A DNA stretch of 64,000 nt from Brachynemurus nebulosus (GCA_035578155.1 JAPWDM010000007.1:38724413-38788412); one strand, 5' to 3'. Shown: positions 37,770 through 50,604, counted from the stretch's first letter. Notes: generated from the sequence alone by a model not told the origin. Numbers and translations are program-made.

Positions 37770-39470
37770 TTGGTGAATATTCACTCACAGGGAGACTGAC
37801 AGTGTGTGAGTGTGTTCCAGAACTATTTATACGACTGATTCCAAATTTTTGAAAGTGTGCGAATTAACTGAAAACGTGAGCGAATTAAATTGAAATTTTT
37901 CAGCCAGCTTTGATTGTTTTCTATTAGTAACACGTAATTTGGGAAAATAATAGTTAATGGAAATTAAATTTTCATGCAAATCTTATTTACATTAGATATA
38001 CAGCCGATACAGAATTACTTTAATTGCTAATTTAAAATTCATTTGAGGAACGCTCCTGAAATTTTTCCCCTCTCAAATTCTCACAAACCCACTTTTTGAT
38101 CGCAATTGAATTTTAAAGTCATTAAGTCCTAAACAAGATTCAATTTAAATTTTCGACTAATACGAAATAATCGATTAGAATTTCATTGACACGCTCTCAA
38201 TCAGACGCAAAAAGTACCGGGGGTGGGAGGAATTCGATACTGAGTAGTCTAAAGTTAGGATAATTTTGGATCGACTAACCCTACTTTTTACATTATATTA
38301 TTATTAAATAATGGACGTTGTGACTTCATAAGACTTTTTTACAACTAAACCAATTTGGAGACGACCCCTAAACCCTCCCGACCACAATTTTGTTTTATAT
38401 CGGGAAACTCTAATCGATTACGGTTTAACCCATGATGGACCAGGGTATGATTAATGATATACTGACCTAGTAGGATAAAAAGGATAGGCTATCTGTTTTA
38501 TCATTTGAAAATATGGCCGACATTTTTTCTCTCATATTTAATTTTTAAAATGAATTTTATACTTTTCTATAAAAACGAATTTTAATTTTTTAAAATTTAC
38601 TTTTCTGTCATTTTTTTATGACATATTTTAGTCAAAACCATTTTAATTTCTGATGGGAAACTCACCATAACCATCTGTCGCTTCACATACATTAATAAAA
38701 AGTGATAGGAAGAGCATCAGTGCGTGGTCCTATTAAGTCAGTATTCCATTAAAGGTATGAATGTCCTGATCATAATGTGTTAAAAATAATTGTCAAGGAA
38801 CAAATTTTTCTCATCCAATTTAAATAAACTTTTATAAGGTACATAATTTTTGTGTTTTTCTTTTTTTAGTATAAATTGCACTTTTTTTACAATTATTTTT
38901 ACGCTACGAGAAAGAATTTTTAAATTTAACAAAATTGCTAATGACAGATAAAGGTGATCATTAATCAACAACTTTTAAGTTCCTTTTCAATTTTCCGGTG
39001 TTTTGACGTTATCATAGGCCAAAATTGTCCCGTTTAAGTGATTTTTTGTGTTGTCTACCACCAATCAATTTTTAAAAATGACTTACCACTCCAGTTTCCT
39101 GATCGCATACTAAACATAAAACGATTTTTTCAACATAAATCTTCCAAAACTTGTAGTGTAATGTTACTTAATGATCACCTTTATACTATATGTTTCAAAG
39201 TTAACTTTAATACACTATATAATAACAGCTAGTTGCAAAAATGTTCTTTACAAATGGTCTTACGTTGTAATTATTCTAAATAAAGTAATCTTAAACGAAT
39301 TTTAAGTAACATTGTTTTAAAAACATAACATTTTTCCTCTTAAATATATAATTTTAACGAAACAACAAGTTTTTCAACAAAATTTTTCAATCGTAGACAG
39401 ATTTCCATTTTGGAAAATGAATGAAAATAAACGTAATATCTTTTAAGTCTTTTTTTGGGTGTGGGGGGCG
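37770..39470. other. Intergenic DNA downstream of syntrophin
   Basis: AT-rich with no gene found. AAAGGTGATCATTAA at about 38951 has an inverted partner near 39169, a possible degraded repeat. The 3' untranslated region of syntrophin should lie in the upper part. Confidence 0.35.
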
Positions 39471-39474
39471 TCTA

Positions 39475-42400
39475 TTACGGGACAATTGAACTCAAAAACG
39501 CTGGGTCAACAGACGCTACTTTCGCCGTCAGGAATGCATGCATACAGAATAGTAAACTTTGTAAATTGGGACATTCGAGTTCCTAAAAACAAAAAACAAA
39601 AAATAATTTGAAACCTTTAAAATTTTTTTGATAAAATTCAAATACCTTCGTTTCAATTGCTTTGCTATCATTATCCTGAAAATGTAATTTCATTTTTGAA
39701 TTGGCGTCGTCCGATGAACCTCTTAATTGTGAAAATTTGTATTGCCATACGGGTGTCTTTGAGTCGATTTCATGTAACGTAAATCCCAGGTTCCAGTCTA
39801 GGGTCAGACCCCAAGTTTTTCCGTTGCTATTCACCGTGAACGTTGTACTCTGTCGAGGTAAAAAATAATAATTTGTCATCGAGAAATTGTAACTTGCCGA
39901 TCATAGCGTAAAATGACTATGAAATCACGCGATATGTCGAGATTAGAGATGTTACAGAGCGTCCTTACTAAACGCATAAATACCATAACGTTACAAGTCG
40001 GTATTATGTGGTTTAGTCGGCGACTGCGCACTTCGACTCGGCCAATAAAACTATCCCCGTAACATCCCTAAACGAGATTACTTACACCTAATTTCATAAC
40101 TGCCGTACAAACGGAACACTGCCACGCATTTTCAATTCGCAACAATTCTTGTCTCGTCTCCACTGATAAATATTTGGATTCTTGCCCGGAAGTTTGGATC
40201 AGAAAACAGTGTTGTCGCTCGTCAACATTCTCCGATTCTTTGACCACTCGAAACATCGTCTGGTAAACTTTATAAACTACATTACATTTGGACCAGTCAG
40301 CGATGTTTAACTATGACAGAAAAATAATCGTAAAAAATATATGGACGAGTCATAATGGGTTAATTTTTATACGTACAGGTGGCGTATCAAACAAGAGGAG
40401 ATCAGTGCCTTTCAGAGTCAAAAATCGTGGCTTATAACTTTGCCACGGATGTTTATTTGTTAGAATACTCTCGTTCACCCATCCCATATATTCGATTCGA
40501 TCCGACTGACTAAAATTTCGGTTATATAATTTCATCTAAAAATTTAAAAAAAAAATTATGATTCGTTTGCCACCTTTGCATGTAACGGACGTGAAACTTC
40601 TTTAACATTTCATAGAAAATTCCCCCCCCCCTCCAAAATTACTGTCAAAATGACGAAATTTCTGTGGGGAATACTGTTGATTCGACAGAAGTCCTTTTTC
40701 TAGTGATTCTAGATATCTAATTTTGGTAAAAATGAAAAGAACGACTTCAAAAACCTATAATTCGTTTCCAATTTCATGATTCTATCATTTTATTTCTAGT
40801 TTTTGGGACACTGAAAAATTTAAGTCAACTTGATGACGTCATCAAATAAAAAAAATTTCTTTTTTTCTCAAATCAAACTTTATGGAAGTGATTTGGATTA
40901 GGATGATTGGTTGAATTTGGGTAATTTTGGTGTAAACTTTTCATTTTTCCTATAAAAATGACGAAATTTCTTTTAGAAATACTATTGACGCGACAGAAGC
41001 CGTTTTTTTAACGGTCTTACATACGTAATTTTGATAAAAATGAAAAGAACGACTTAAAAAATCGATAATTCATTTTCAGTTTCATCTTTTGAGCATTTTA
41101 TTTACGGTTTTGAGACACTGAAAAATGTTTAAATCAAAAAATTTGAACAAACAAATAGTTTCGATGAAGAAACTCAACATTCAATGAAATTTGTATAACC
41201 CAGAGTAGAGTACTTTTTTTATTGAAATAAACAAACCAGCCATTTAAAGGGGAATGCCAAAACTTATTCCAGCAAAATACGGTAAGAAGTTTCACTCCCG
41301 TCGAAAAATTTCATCCAAACATGTACCTGTAAATGTGTTAAGCTAACAATATTATCGGTTATATATTTAAGCCACTGTGAAAGTATGGCTGAATCATCAC
41401 AGTGTATAATTCCGGTACTAACACCATTTAAACCGCGAACTTCAAACGCATTCGGTCGCAATTTATCCGTGCCAAAAATGTATCGTGTCACGTACGCCAT
41501 CATCAGCGGTAACGTCACGATGTCCACCCATCGCACGCCGTCGTCCGATTTTGAACTATGGTCGTCACTGCCCTCGGACGATTTCCAATCACTTTCCACG
41601 TCTGAGTCCTTGCTTGGCGTTGAATCGGAATTTAAGTCTTTATTTACTATAATGTAGACATTTCAATAGTTAGACTGGAATAGTTAAGGTTTGGACTTCC
41701 GTACCATATTAATTTAACACCTTGACGGTCAAATGAAACCGTACGAATTCCGTATCACTCCGTTATGATCGTCAAGGTGTTAATGAAGAGGGGTGAAGCT
41801 GAATGGGGACCATTGAAGTCTTTTATTAAGATGGAAAGTACATTTTTTAATATCGCAGAGGGCGAGCAGCATCAGAGCCATAGCACCCCTCTATAGCCGG
41901 GATTAATCTTACATGACTAATTCACTTCCATGACGTCATGAAGTTAAAAAATTTCTTTTTCCTCAAATTAAGCTTTACGGAATTGACTGAAATCAGGGTG
42001 ATCGGTTGAAGTAGACTAATTTGAATGTGAAATTTTCATTTTTGCTTTAAAATGGCGAGATTTCTTTTAGAAATATGACTAATTCAATAGTCATATTTCT
42101 GTCATAGTCAGTGTGTTTTTTAGTGATCCTACACCTTTAATTTTGGACTTCGAAAACCTACAATTCGATTCCAATTTAATCATTCTACCATTTTATTTAT
42201 GGTTTTTAAGGCATAAATTTTTTTTAGTAAACTTGATGACGTCATCAAGTTAAAAAAATTATTTTTTCTCAAATTAAATTGAATTAGAATAATTTGTGTG
42301 TGAATTTTAGAAATTTTTCGATCGATCGAATCGACCAATTTTGGACAATATAGCTTGGCCCTGGCTTCACCGCCACTCAAAAACCGGTACGGAAGTCACA

Positions 42401-43790
42401 AACTCACTCTGTACAATGTACGTACGTTGTTTCTGTAGGAAAGGGGTCGCGGCTCGATAGTGTTTCACTGTTAACACAACCAAATCACCAGCATTCCTCA
42501 AAATGTTTACAGCATCGTCGTGTGGACACGCAGTTATATATTCACCATTGACTGTATATGACAGATTTCCAATTAACCAATCATCGGGCACAGAAATTCG
42601 TCACACGAGAACATGAGATTTAGTGTCACTTGTAACGTTTGAAGGATAAAAAAATCGATTCTCAACCTGTGGTACGCGTACTGCTGAGGGTACGCGACGG
42701 ACTTGTTAGGCGTTCACATGTGTACCCCCTTCAGCAGGGGGTACACATAAATGAAAAACCTATTCAAGACGTACGTGAGAGAAAAAAGGTTGAGAACCGC
42801 TGATATAAAGTTTCAAGTGCATGCAATCAAATATGTAAATTCAGTTTTTTAGATAAGAAACCACTGAAGCTTTAATAAAACTCCAATTTTTTATCAAAGC
42901 GATTAATAAAAACCGAAGTAAAATATTAAACAATATTACAACATTCACTTATTGAACAATATATTGTACAATCTTAGTGAGTTTTTTAGATAAGAAACCA
43001 CTGAAGCTTCAATAAAACTCCAATTTTTTATCAAAGCAGCGACTATTAAAAACCGAGGTAAAATAAACAATATTACAACATTCACTTATTGCACAATACA
43101 TTGTACAATCTTAGTAAGTTTTTTAGATAAGAATCCACTGAAGCTTCAATAAAACTCCAATTTTTTATCAAAGCAGCGACTGTGTTAAAAACCAAAGTAA
43201 AATATTAAACAATATTACAGTATGCACTCATTGCACAATATATTGTACAACCTCAGTAATTTTGTGCAATATTATCGAGCGTGTAGAGACCACTTAAGTA
43301 ACTTATTGAATGGGGCCACTTAAAACGTTATAATTCTCGTATGACGAACTGCTAGAACCAAAAATACCTTTGATAATTGCATCTCCCACAAATAGTTCCC
43401 CCGTTTGATCGGCCGCTTGCCCTTTGTAAATGCGTGATATTAAAATTGGTAATTTGTGTTCGGCGCCCCCTTTAATGCTCAATCCGAGACCACCTTCTTT
43501 CTGTCTTCGTATTTGCACCATACGTTCCTAAAAAAAAAAAAATGTGTACAATCAGTTTTGGACAAATTTTCAAAAAATTGTTCGGTTACCTTTGAATGTA
43601 ACGGTTTTGATGTGCTCTGTACTGGCATCTCTTTTTGCAGTCGAAGCACTTCCATCGATAGATGCAGTCGCACGGCTTGAGGTTTACTTTTGCCATCACT
43701 CACTGTTACCATTCCCGTACGCACTTTCAAATTTTGATAAACTTTTTCCTCAATTGGAGTGGTCATTTTATTCGTGGTTGTTATCTTCAT
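39475..43790 (-). CDS. Syn2: Gamma-syntrophin, eight coding exons
   Basis: Cytoplasmic adaptor of the dystrophin complex. Coding exons: 43790-43590, 43527-43368, 42551-42426, 41646-41327, 40535-40377, 40310-40086, 39849-39646, 39582-39475. GT/AG borders and phases agree, giving 500 residues against about 517 in human SNTG1. The PDZ domain is about 71-153, with carboxylate-binding loop GLGLSI and FVGDAI. The PH-like region includes [34 protein letters not shown] and YMGWVNES. The C-terminal syntrophin-unique part reads [15 protein letters not shown] and ends [28 protein letters not shown], the NRNF-YMGW spacing and the C-terminus match the gamma class better than alpha/beta. The chosen ATG has a CAAAATG context and an upstream in-frame TGA; a second ATG lies 8 codons in. 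Assignment of the Drosophila-style symbol rests on family likeness. Confidence 0.93.
40649..41170. repeat. Tandem ~317-bp repeat in syntrophin intron 4
   Basis: AAAATGACGAAATTTCT recurs at 40649 and 40966, each followed by a GACAGAAG block, an AAAATGAAAAGAACGACTT block and GAGCATTT/TTTATTT blocks. Related units with GATGACGTCATCAA lie in the next upstream intron. Confidence 0.7.
41925..42330. repeat. Related ~305-bp repeats in syntrophin intron 3
   Basis: CATGACGTCATGAAGTTAAA at 41931 and GATGACGTCATCAAGTTAAA at 42237 head two units, each followed by a CTCAAATTAA block. They are diverged relatives of the 40649-41170 units. Confidence 0.6.
42656..42802. mobile_element. hAT-type MITE in syntrophin intron 2
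   Basis: The left end reads TTCTCAACCTGTGGTACGCG and the right, reverse-complemented, CAGCGGTTCTCAACC, the CAGNGGTTCTCAACC consensus typical of hAT termini. About 147 bp with an internal GTACCCCC/GGGGGTAC inverted block. The left terminus has decayed and no 8-bp duplication is visible. Confidence 0.65.
42844..43262. repeat. Three 137-bp tandem repeats in syntrophin intron 2
   Basis: GTTTTTTAGATAAGAA starts units at 42844, 42981 and 43118. Each contains CCACTGAAGCTT, CTCCAATTTTTTATCAAAGC and an ACAATATATTGTACAA palindrome. Confidence 0.85.
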
Positions 43791-43864
43791 TTTGTCGTTT
43801 GCATTTCAAATTACCTGGACAATATTTTCACGGGTTTATTACGCGACATTTTGCGGTTATAGTT

Positions 43865-44340
43865 CACATATAGAATTTTCTAACTTAAACTGTTGCAATA
43901 AATATATCCCATATATATGTAATTTTATATATAGAATATATTATGTGTATATGTATATGTGCTCAATCGCAGACCATCGTATTGCCGTGGTTGCAACCCC
44001 TGCGATGTCTAATAACTGAATAGGGGGTTGACCTAGTTCCTTGTACGGAACGACATCATTCACACGTCTCTGTAACAACCCTGACAATTCACCCTTTTGT
44101 GTTCACATCACAACTACATTCAATCGCTTATAAAAAAAAAAATATTAACCAACTGGGATGTTACAGGAATTTACTGCAAGTATAAAAATTTTTTTATTAG
44201 TAACCGCCACCGATCGAATTTACACTTTTACGCCCGTGGATCCAAGAAAATTTAAACATTGATTTGCGGTAAAGTTAGTTATTGACCGTTTTTAAGTGTA
44301 TCATTCAGTTTTTTTTTACCTATGTATGTACTGCAATTTT
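43865..44340. other. 5' flank of syntrophin
   Basis: AT-rich, with a TATATA-rich stretch at 43905-43960. Promoter and 5' untranslated exons of syntrophin may lie here or beyond; none can be fixed. Confidence 0.3.
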
Positions 44341-44344
44341 TGTA

Positions 44345-44800
44345 ATATTGTAAAATACCCCTGTCGCAGCATCCTGCCTAACGTACGGAATTTCCGTTTA
44401 TAAAAGTTAGTTTTTCTCGGAAACCAGTTTACATGTTTACCAGTTTTTTGTGTGATTTTTTATCCTCTTTCTAATGGTGTAAAAAAATGTCACAAAATTT
44501 TTGGATTTGGGGAAATTTTGGTAAAATACTAATTTTTTTCACGAACCATGCCCAAAAAACCATGTTCCAGGATTTTTGGACTTTCAATCTTTTCACCAAA
44601 TTTCATAAAAATAGAATGTTTCGTTGTAGAGTTATCGTGCTGATACATAAATACATAAATACATATATGTATTAGTGAATGTCATTCTCGGTGTCTATCG
44701 ATCTTAAAACAAATTTCTGTCATAGTCCCGGACCGAAGTCGTGTCATGTCAGTGGCTGTAATAGCTGAATTTTCGATTCGAAAATTCGCTAAAATTAAAT
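44345..44800. repeat. Single copy of the GTCGCAGCATCCTGC family
   Basis: CCCCTGTCGCAGCATCCTGC then TTTATAAAAGTTAGTTTTTC matches one arm of the 6586-7903 palindrome. It continues into GTTATCGTGCTGATACATAA with short CATAAATA repeats and ends in sequence shared with 31926-32100 in reverse complement. It is longer than the palindrome arm shows and may be near one end of the parent element. Confidence 0.65.
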
Positions 44801-45934
44801 AATATTGTATTTAAAAATGTTCTCATGTGTAAATTAATTTTTTATGTTTTTTTTTTTTTTTTTTTAGAAAAGCAACTTTTAGGGAAATCGTAAAGTTGTG
44901 AGCGTTTTTGAGTTCTGTATTTTCTATGAAACTTTTTTTTTATGTGTGTCCCTATTCACCGCGATATGTTATGCAACAAATTTATTTACGTTAAGCGATT
45001 TTTGAATCGTCTATATACGCGTAAAAAAATATTTACATCATTGATTTATATTGCAGCTTAAAAAGTACAAAACTATATAATACCAGATACAGATATTAGG
45101 TACACATTCTTAAATTTTCTGTATTTAATACAAGTACGTGATGGCGTTTATTTAAGTGCACATATCTGTATGAATTGGTGTAAATGGTGTGAATGGTGTA
45201 AATGTATTGGTAGTATGTCAATATACGGGCTGGTTTACGAGTCGTATAAGAAATTCTGACAGGTCACTAGGCGATTTGAGCAGATTACTTCCAGTAAAAA
45301 ATAAGAAAATATACCGTTTACAAGAGATTACAACGGTTCTAGAGATTTTCGAACTTTCGCTACACTTTTGAAAATTAGGCGGACAGCCTAACGGTACATT
45401 TATAAAATTTGTGACATGTTTCGATCAATATAACCATTAACAAACCAATTTAATGATGATTATACTACAGTTCACTACGAATGGTGAGTGAGGAATGGTA
45501 AAAGTAGTAGCGATAGAAGTAGTGGGAGGAATCGAAAACACGGGTTTAGATTAGGTTGACATATATGACAAAAAAAAACAAGCATTTTAGAAATAATAGA
45601 CTAAAAGAGTGACTTTAAAATAGTTACCCCTAGAGCACAAAATATTGCTGGAATGTTACTGGAATGTTGCCAAGTTGCAGATAATTACCAATGTTGCAGG
45701 AATATTGCCTGAATATTACTAACTTGAGCATAATTGCCAATATTACAGGAATATTGCAGTAATATTTTTTTGTAATATTGCATTTGTAACATTGTTTCAA
45801 TGTTATTGTCATGTTACAAAAAATATATAAGAGCTGTCCAAAATTTTGGAATATGTAGTATATTATAGAAATGAAGGCAAATAAATAGATGAAATAAAAC
45901 GGTACAACTATTGTTATTATACCCAAAAAACATA

Positions 45935-46075
45935 TCATCAGTTCAAAGGTAAAACCATTACATAAGTACAGTTTCCAGAGCAAACGATTCTAGTCACTAA
46001 GTGAATTGAACTTAGTGACTAGAATCGTTTTCTCTGAAAACTGTACTTAATAAATTTTACCTTTGAACTGACGAT
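45935..46075. repeat. 140-bp fold-back hairpin, copy 1
   Basis: ATCAGTTCAAAGGTAAAAC ... GATTCTAGTCACTAAGT is followed after a few bases by its reverse complement ending TTTGAACTGACGAT. It is nearly identical to 46746-46885. Confidence 0.75.
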
Positions 46076-46745
46076 AATTCATTTAATTTTATTTATGAAG
46101 GAAGGAGTTATACAAGATAAATATTTTTACATATTTTTGTTATATGTATTAATAACATATAATCCCGTTCGACATCAATGTCGTAATGCTAAGTTGTTCC
46201 TGATGAATATGTATTTTTTTTCATTATAGGGTAGAAAATGCTTTGATTAGTTTGACTGATCAATTAATAATGTATGGACTTATGGATTAACTTATACGTC
46301 TTATACTATATTTTGTTATTATTAATATTTATTAGTGTTATTATATATTAGTATTATGTGTTTCACCAAACAATTTGAAGTGTATTAATTTATAATAATA
46401 AAAAATCAACTAAACTGTACTTGTATTAACAATTTTATTTACAATTAACCTCAAATTTCTAACACTTAATGTTAATGATGTTAATTTTATAAAATTTATT
46501 AATGATAATACATATTATTTTCATCCATGTAAATATTAGGTTGGCTAATTATTTTTTTAGTCCCGAAAAAGATTTATAAAATTAAATTTGGAGTAAAAAA
46601 AATATTAGCTAACCTAATCAGTAATATCAAAGGTTGATTCGAATTTCGGGCAAGATAGAAACAAGTACTAAACTTTCCAATTTTATTGGTAAAAGTTAGT
46701 AGCGTTTTTATTATTAACTATAAAATAAATAAATATCTATTATAT

Positions 46746-46885
46746 ATCGTCAGTTCAAAGGTAAAACTCATTAAGTACAGTTTTCAGAGAAAACGATTCT
46801 AAGTCACTAAGTTCAATTCACTTAGTGACTAGAATCGTTTCCTCTGAAAACTGTACTTAATGCGTTTTACCTTTGAACTGACGAT
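46746..46885. repeat. 140-bp fold-back hairpin, copy 2
   Basis: ATCGTCAGTTCAAAGGTAAA at the left is mirrored by TTTACCTTTGAACTGACGAT, with arms of about 68 bp meeting at CAATT. It differs from copy 1 by a few substitutions. Confidence 0.8.
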
Positions 46886-47174
46886 ATGTAATTTAAAAAA
46901 AAGTATTATTGCAATATTGCAAGGCCAATATTTTCTCAATGTTGCGGTGCAATATTCCTTCAATCTTGCTAGCAATATAACAGGGCGATTATAGGAATAT
47001 TGCTGGAATACTGCAGGAATATTGCCTGCAATATTTCAAAATTTCCAAATAATATTGCTGCAATATTGCAGCAATATTTCGTGCTCTATGGGTAAATTTG
47101 AGTCGCCTTTATTTGCCTTCTTGCAAAACTGTAACGTTGCTCTTCATATTAATGTGTCCCGTGTCTGTCTAAAA

Positions 47175-47322
47175 AGTCTCCACATTCTCGCCGAGGTTAG
47201 GTCGAGTTCTTCGCTGAGGTTGGCTCAGCCATATGAATAGCATTAAAACACCAATCGCGAGACACAACGAAATGGCCCTCTACATTCTCGTTTCGTCCAA
47301 CCTCGGCGAGAATGTGGAGACT
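47175..47322. mobile_element. 148-bp MITE with AGTCTCCACATTCTCGCCGA ends
   Basis: AGTCTCCACATTCTCGCCGA continues GGTT and is mirrored by AACCTCGGCGAGAATGTGGA followed by GACT. A second partial CTACATTCTCG lies inside the right arm. The interior is unrelated and the target duplication is unclear. Confidence 0.7.
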
Positions 47323-47882
47323 CCTTAATGTGTTCTGCTCTCCGAGTTTCGAAGTTTTTGTAGGTTTGACCAATGTAGAAGATGTTGCAATAGTTGCAAT
47401 CTTAGAAATTTAGTTTGTAGATTCCCGATTTTTTATTTTATAATAAATATTTTTATCATTTTTATCTGCGTCTAATGATAACTAAAATTTCAACTTCATT
47501 AATTTTTCATGAGTTACGATTCATAATTTGTGTACTTTCTGTGATTCACTCTGTAGATAACTAGGAAGGTCAATTGTAAATTATATTGCATTCTGGGCAT
47601 TCTGTTTCTGTATGGATGCCAAGACCTGTCTTGATTTAGTATTTCGGCTAAAAAATATTTATATGCAGTCGCATATTCGCAGTAACCTTATTAGAAACAG
47701 CACCATGAGCGGCTTATTAAATTATAATTTAGTAATAATTTATACTACACAAATAGGCTTTTAAAAGTCGAGTTTTTTGAAATGTTCAAATGTGTCTTCG
47801 AGGGAATTATCAAGCACGTGTAAAACATTTTTTAAGCAAGTATAAATTTTTGGGGAACCTTAAGATGATGTAATCAGATATT

Positions 47883-48120
47883 AATAGATTTGAGCGTTAC
47901 TTTATGGTATTCCATATTTGTAAATAATAAACAAATATTTTACTTTGCAAAATACTACTTTTATTTTTGAAACTGTGACAATATTGTTTCGAACCGTTAG
48001 TTCATTTTCAAACAGAACATTTTCTGTTTGAAAATGAACTAACGGTTCGAAACAATATTGTCACAGTTTCAAAAATAAAAGTGGTATTTTGCAAAGTAAA
48101 ATATTTGTTTATTATTTACG
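47883..48120. repeat. Head-to-head repeat, AAAAGTGGTATTTT family, long form
   Basis: A palindrome of about 110-bp arms centred near 48010. It includes the extra GTTCGAAACAATATTGTCAC and TTTGAAAATGAACTAACGG segment that is absent from the short copies. Confidence 0.8.
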
Positions 48121-48450
48121 ATGTAATCAGAATTTACGAATTTTTGGACGCTTGAAACTGCAGGAAAACGTTTATAAAATTAAATTTTAACTTTGTCAGA
48201 AGCTGACTCAGTATAATATGTACTATTTATTGGGAAGCCATAAAAACTTTGCCTGCTCTATTTTCTTCAATTTTTTCCTTTAATAATTTCAAGTAGCAAA
48301 TCTAATAAGATTTTCATTATCTACGGCTAGACCTAATTTAAAAGTGGAGGTCAATAACTTACAATTTTTTTTTAAAAGGTCACTGTACTGACATCTTTTG
48401 ATTTAAAAATGTACTCGAAATTTACAGAAAATTCTAGTAGATGGTAGAAA

Positions 48451-48594
48451 GGATTTTTGCATTGGTCCTCTAATGATCATAAAAATAAGCAAACTAGGAA
48501 ACTACACAACGTACGAAATCACTAGATGGCAACAGTCCTGACGTATTGCGGCATTTTGTTGTGTGGACGCATTTAGACACCAATGCAAAAGTCC
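48451..48594. mobile_element. 144-bp MITE with GGAYTTTTGCATTGGT ends
   Basis: GGATTTTTGCATTGGTCC at the left and ACCAATGCAAAAGTCC at the right are inverted. Between them is unrelated sequence with CACTAGATGGCAACAG. No clear target duplication. Confidence 0.5.
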
Positions 48595-48599
48595 GCCAA

Positions 48600-50090
48600 A
48601 TGCAGGGCATTCTCCAGTTTAGTAAATATTTTAATATTGTTTTGCTTCAAATAATTTAATCGTTTTTTTCTTCAGTGATTTTTAGTTTTTTTGTAAATTA
48701 AAAAAATTTGTGATTATTTTGTTGATTATATTCGTCAGTTTGACATGTTGGTAATTTTGATGACAGTACCTATTTTACAGTACAAATAGGAAAATGGATT
48801 TTTCTCAAGTACTTATTTTGAAGAAAATTCAAAATCATATATTGATACTTGGAAACAATTATTTGGACACATCAGCGATTTATTCTTGTAAGCATATCAG
48901 AATAGCCTATTTTTCCAAAACCAAAAAGTAACTCAAACGTTTCCTAAAATTAATTTTTGGGTCATTCTACCTTCGACCTAAAAACCTGAATTTAAAATTT
49001 TTTTTAAGGCATTAAAAACAAAATCTGAAATTTGTTTTTGCTACCACAACTAATTATTTTTACAACGAAAAAATTGGAAATAATTTTTTTTTTCGTAGGT
49101 TGAAGAGTTGAAATAAATGATTTCGTAAAAATGGGATGAAATGGCGAAGTTGAAGCAAAATCACTCAAATAATTAAACTTCAAGACTGGTTAGCAAAAGA
49201 ATTATTAGGCCGTACATCAGTGTTAACGAATATGTAATAAATAGAAGATAAATTAGAATGAGTCGAACGAATTTATATTGAGAGAGACCAAGTAACGTAG
49301 ATACTAGATTGGAAGCATTTTTAAAGTCGGTGCAAATAGACTTCTCTCATTTCAAATTCGTTCCACTATAAAAAAAAAAAAAAACGATATACAAGAAATT
49401 CCTTTATGAAATTTTTATTAAAGTACATTACAAAGCACATACTTTCATGAAATTTTTAGCAGAATATTGAAAAATGAATTTGAATTTTTTTTTTATAATT
49501 GCAAGAACTTAAAAAGACTTATTTCACTCTAAGAGCATAATTATGCAAGAAATTTGTTTATAAAATTTACATCAGTGAATCTAAAGATTGTAAATTTTAC
49601 AAAATTTAATTAAACAAAAAATACGTTTGTTATACCAAGAAATTTTTGATAGAATATTGAAAAATGGAGCTTGAAAATATAAAAAACGTAAAAAATAAAA
49701 TACATAGTAAGAGAAAAAAACGATATACAGGAAGTTTGCGTATATGAAATACCGAAGATTCCAAAAAATGTAAAAATATTAATTTTTTTTTAGTAAAATA
49801 AATATTTTCATGTATTTGAATGCTTTATAATTCCGACCATTCCTTTTTTTTCAAATCCATTTCATTTTCCTATACCATATTTGGTTTTCTGTTATAATCG
49901 AATGATTAGTAATGTTAATTACTAATCACTACTTTACTGTCGACTACAAATGCAGATTCCTTGTACAATTAAATTATTCGAATTTGAAATTGATGTAACT
50001 GTACCTCAAAAAACTGCTTACCGTATTTTTTCAAATTGTCATGTCCCATTTAAAATTTCAAAACTGGTGTCACTGACGAAGAACCGCTAA
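48600..50090. other. Intergenic AT-rich DNA
   Basis: No gene, RNA or repeat that I can support. Confidence 0.4.
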
Positions 50091-50096
50091 TAAGAA

Positions 50097-50600
50097 ATAA
50101 AACAGAACTGAACTGAACAGTTTGAAAATGAACTGACGGTTCGAAACAATATTGTCACAGTTTCAAAATAAAAGTGGTATTTTTGCGAAGTAAAATATTT
50201 GTTTATTATTTAGAAAATATGAAAATGTTAACATTTTGAATATCCATTACCAATTACAGTATTATAAAAATTTTTGGTTTTTCCATGTTAATGATCGGTT
50301 TATTTACTTCAATAAGGAAGCACCGACCATAATTTTCATAAAATTTAGGTTTTTCCATCTAAACTGTCACGTTTAGATATGGGCCTGAAAAGGCCGGGCC
50401 ACAAAATTTAGGTGAAAGTTTATTTTTTCAAGTTTCAAACAGAACTGAACTGAACAGTTTGAAAATGAACTGACGGTTCGAAACAATATTGTCACAGTTT
50501 CAAAATAAAAGTGGTATTTTTGCGAAGTAAAATATTTGTTTATTATTTACAAATATGGAATACCATAAAGTAACGCTCAAATCTATTAATATATTTTCTA
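50097..50600 (+). repeat. Two direct copies of the AAAAGTGGTATTTT family
   Basis: AACAGAACTGAACTGAACAG then GGTTCGAAACAATATTGTCA occurs at about 50100 and 50441 in the same direction, separated by about 340 bp. The second copy keeps the full tail ending CATAAAGTAACGC. A unit spaced as a direct pair, unlike the head-to-head copies elsewhere. Confidence 0.75.
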
Positions 50601-50604
50601 AAAC

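Larger units (their letters stand above)
45627..47092. mobile_element. 1.47-kb TIR element with AATATTGC-rich ends and TA duplication
   Basis: The ends CCCCTAGAGCACAAAATATT and, reverse-complemented, CCCATAGAGCACGAAATATT are flanked by TA (45625-45626, 47093-47094). About 200 bp inside each end is a degenerate AATATTGC(C/T)GGAATATT array, inverted between the two sides. The middle holds two copies of a 140-bp fold-back hairpin. No transposase frame; superfamily not assigned. Confidence 0.7.

Noticed and set aside
43479..44019. Several plus-strand frames opposite syntrophin exons 1-2
   Set aside because: They are antisense shadows of exons whose minus-strand frame, splice sites and domain match are clear.
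50075..50105. Hammerhead core (CTGACGA ... GAAA) beside the direct repeat pair
   Set aside because: Both boxes are present but stem II cannot pair and stem I is absent.
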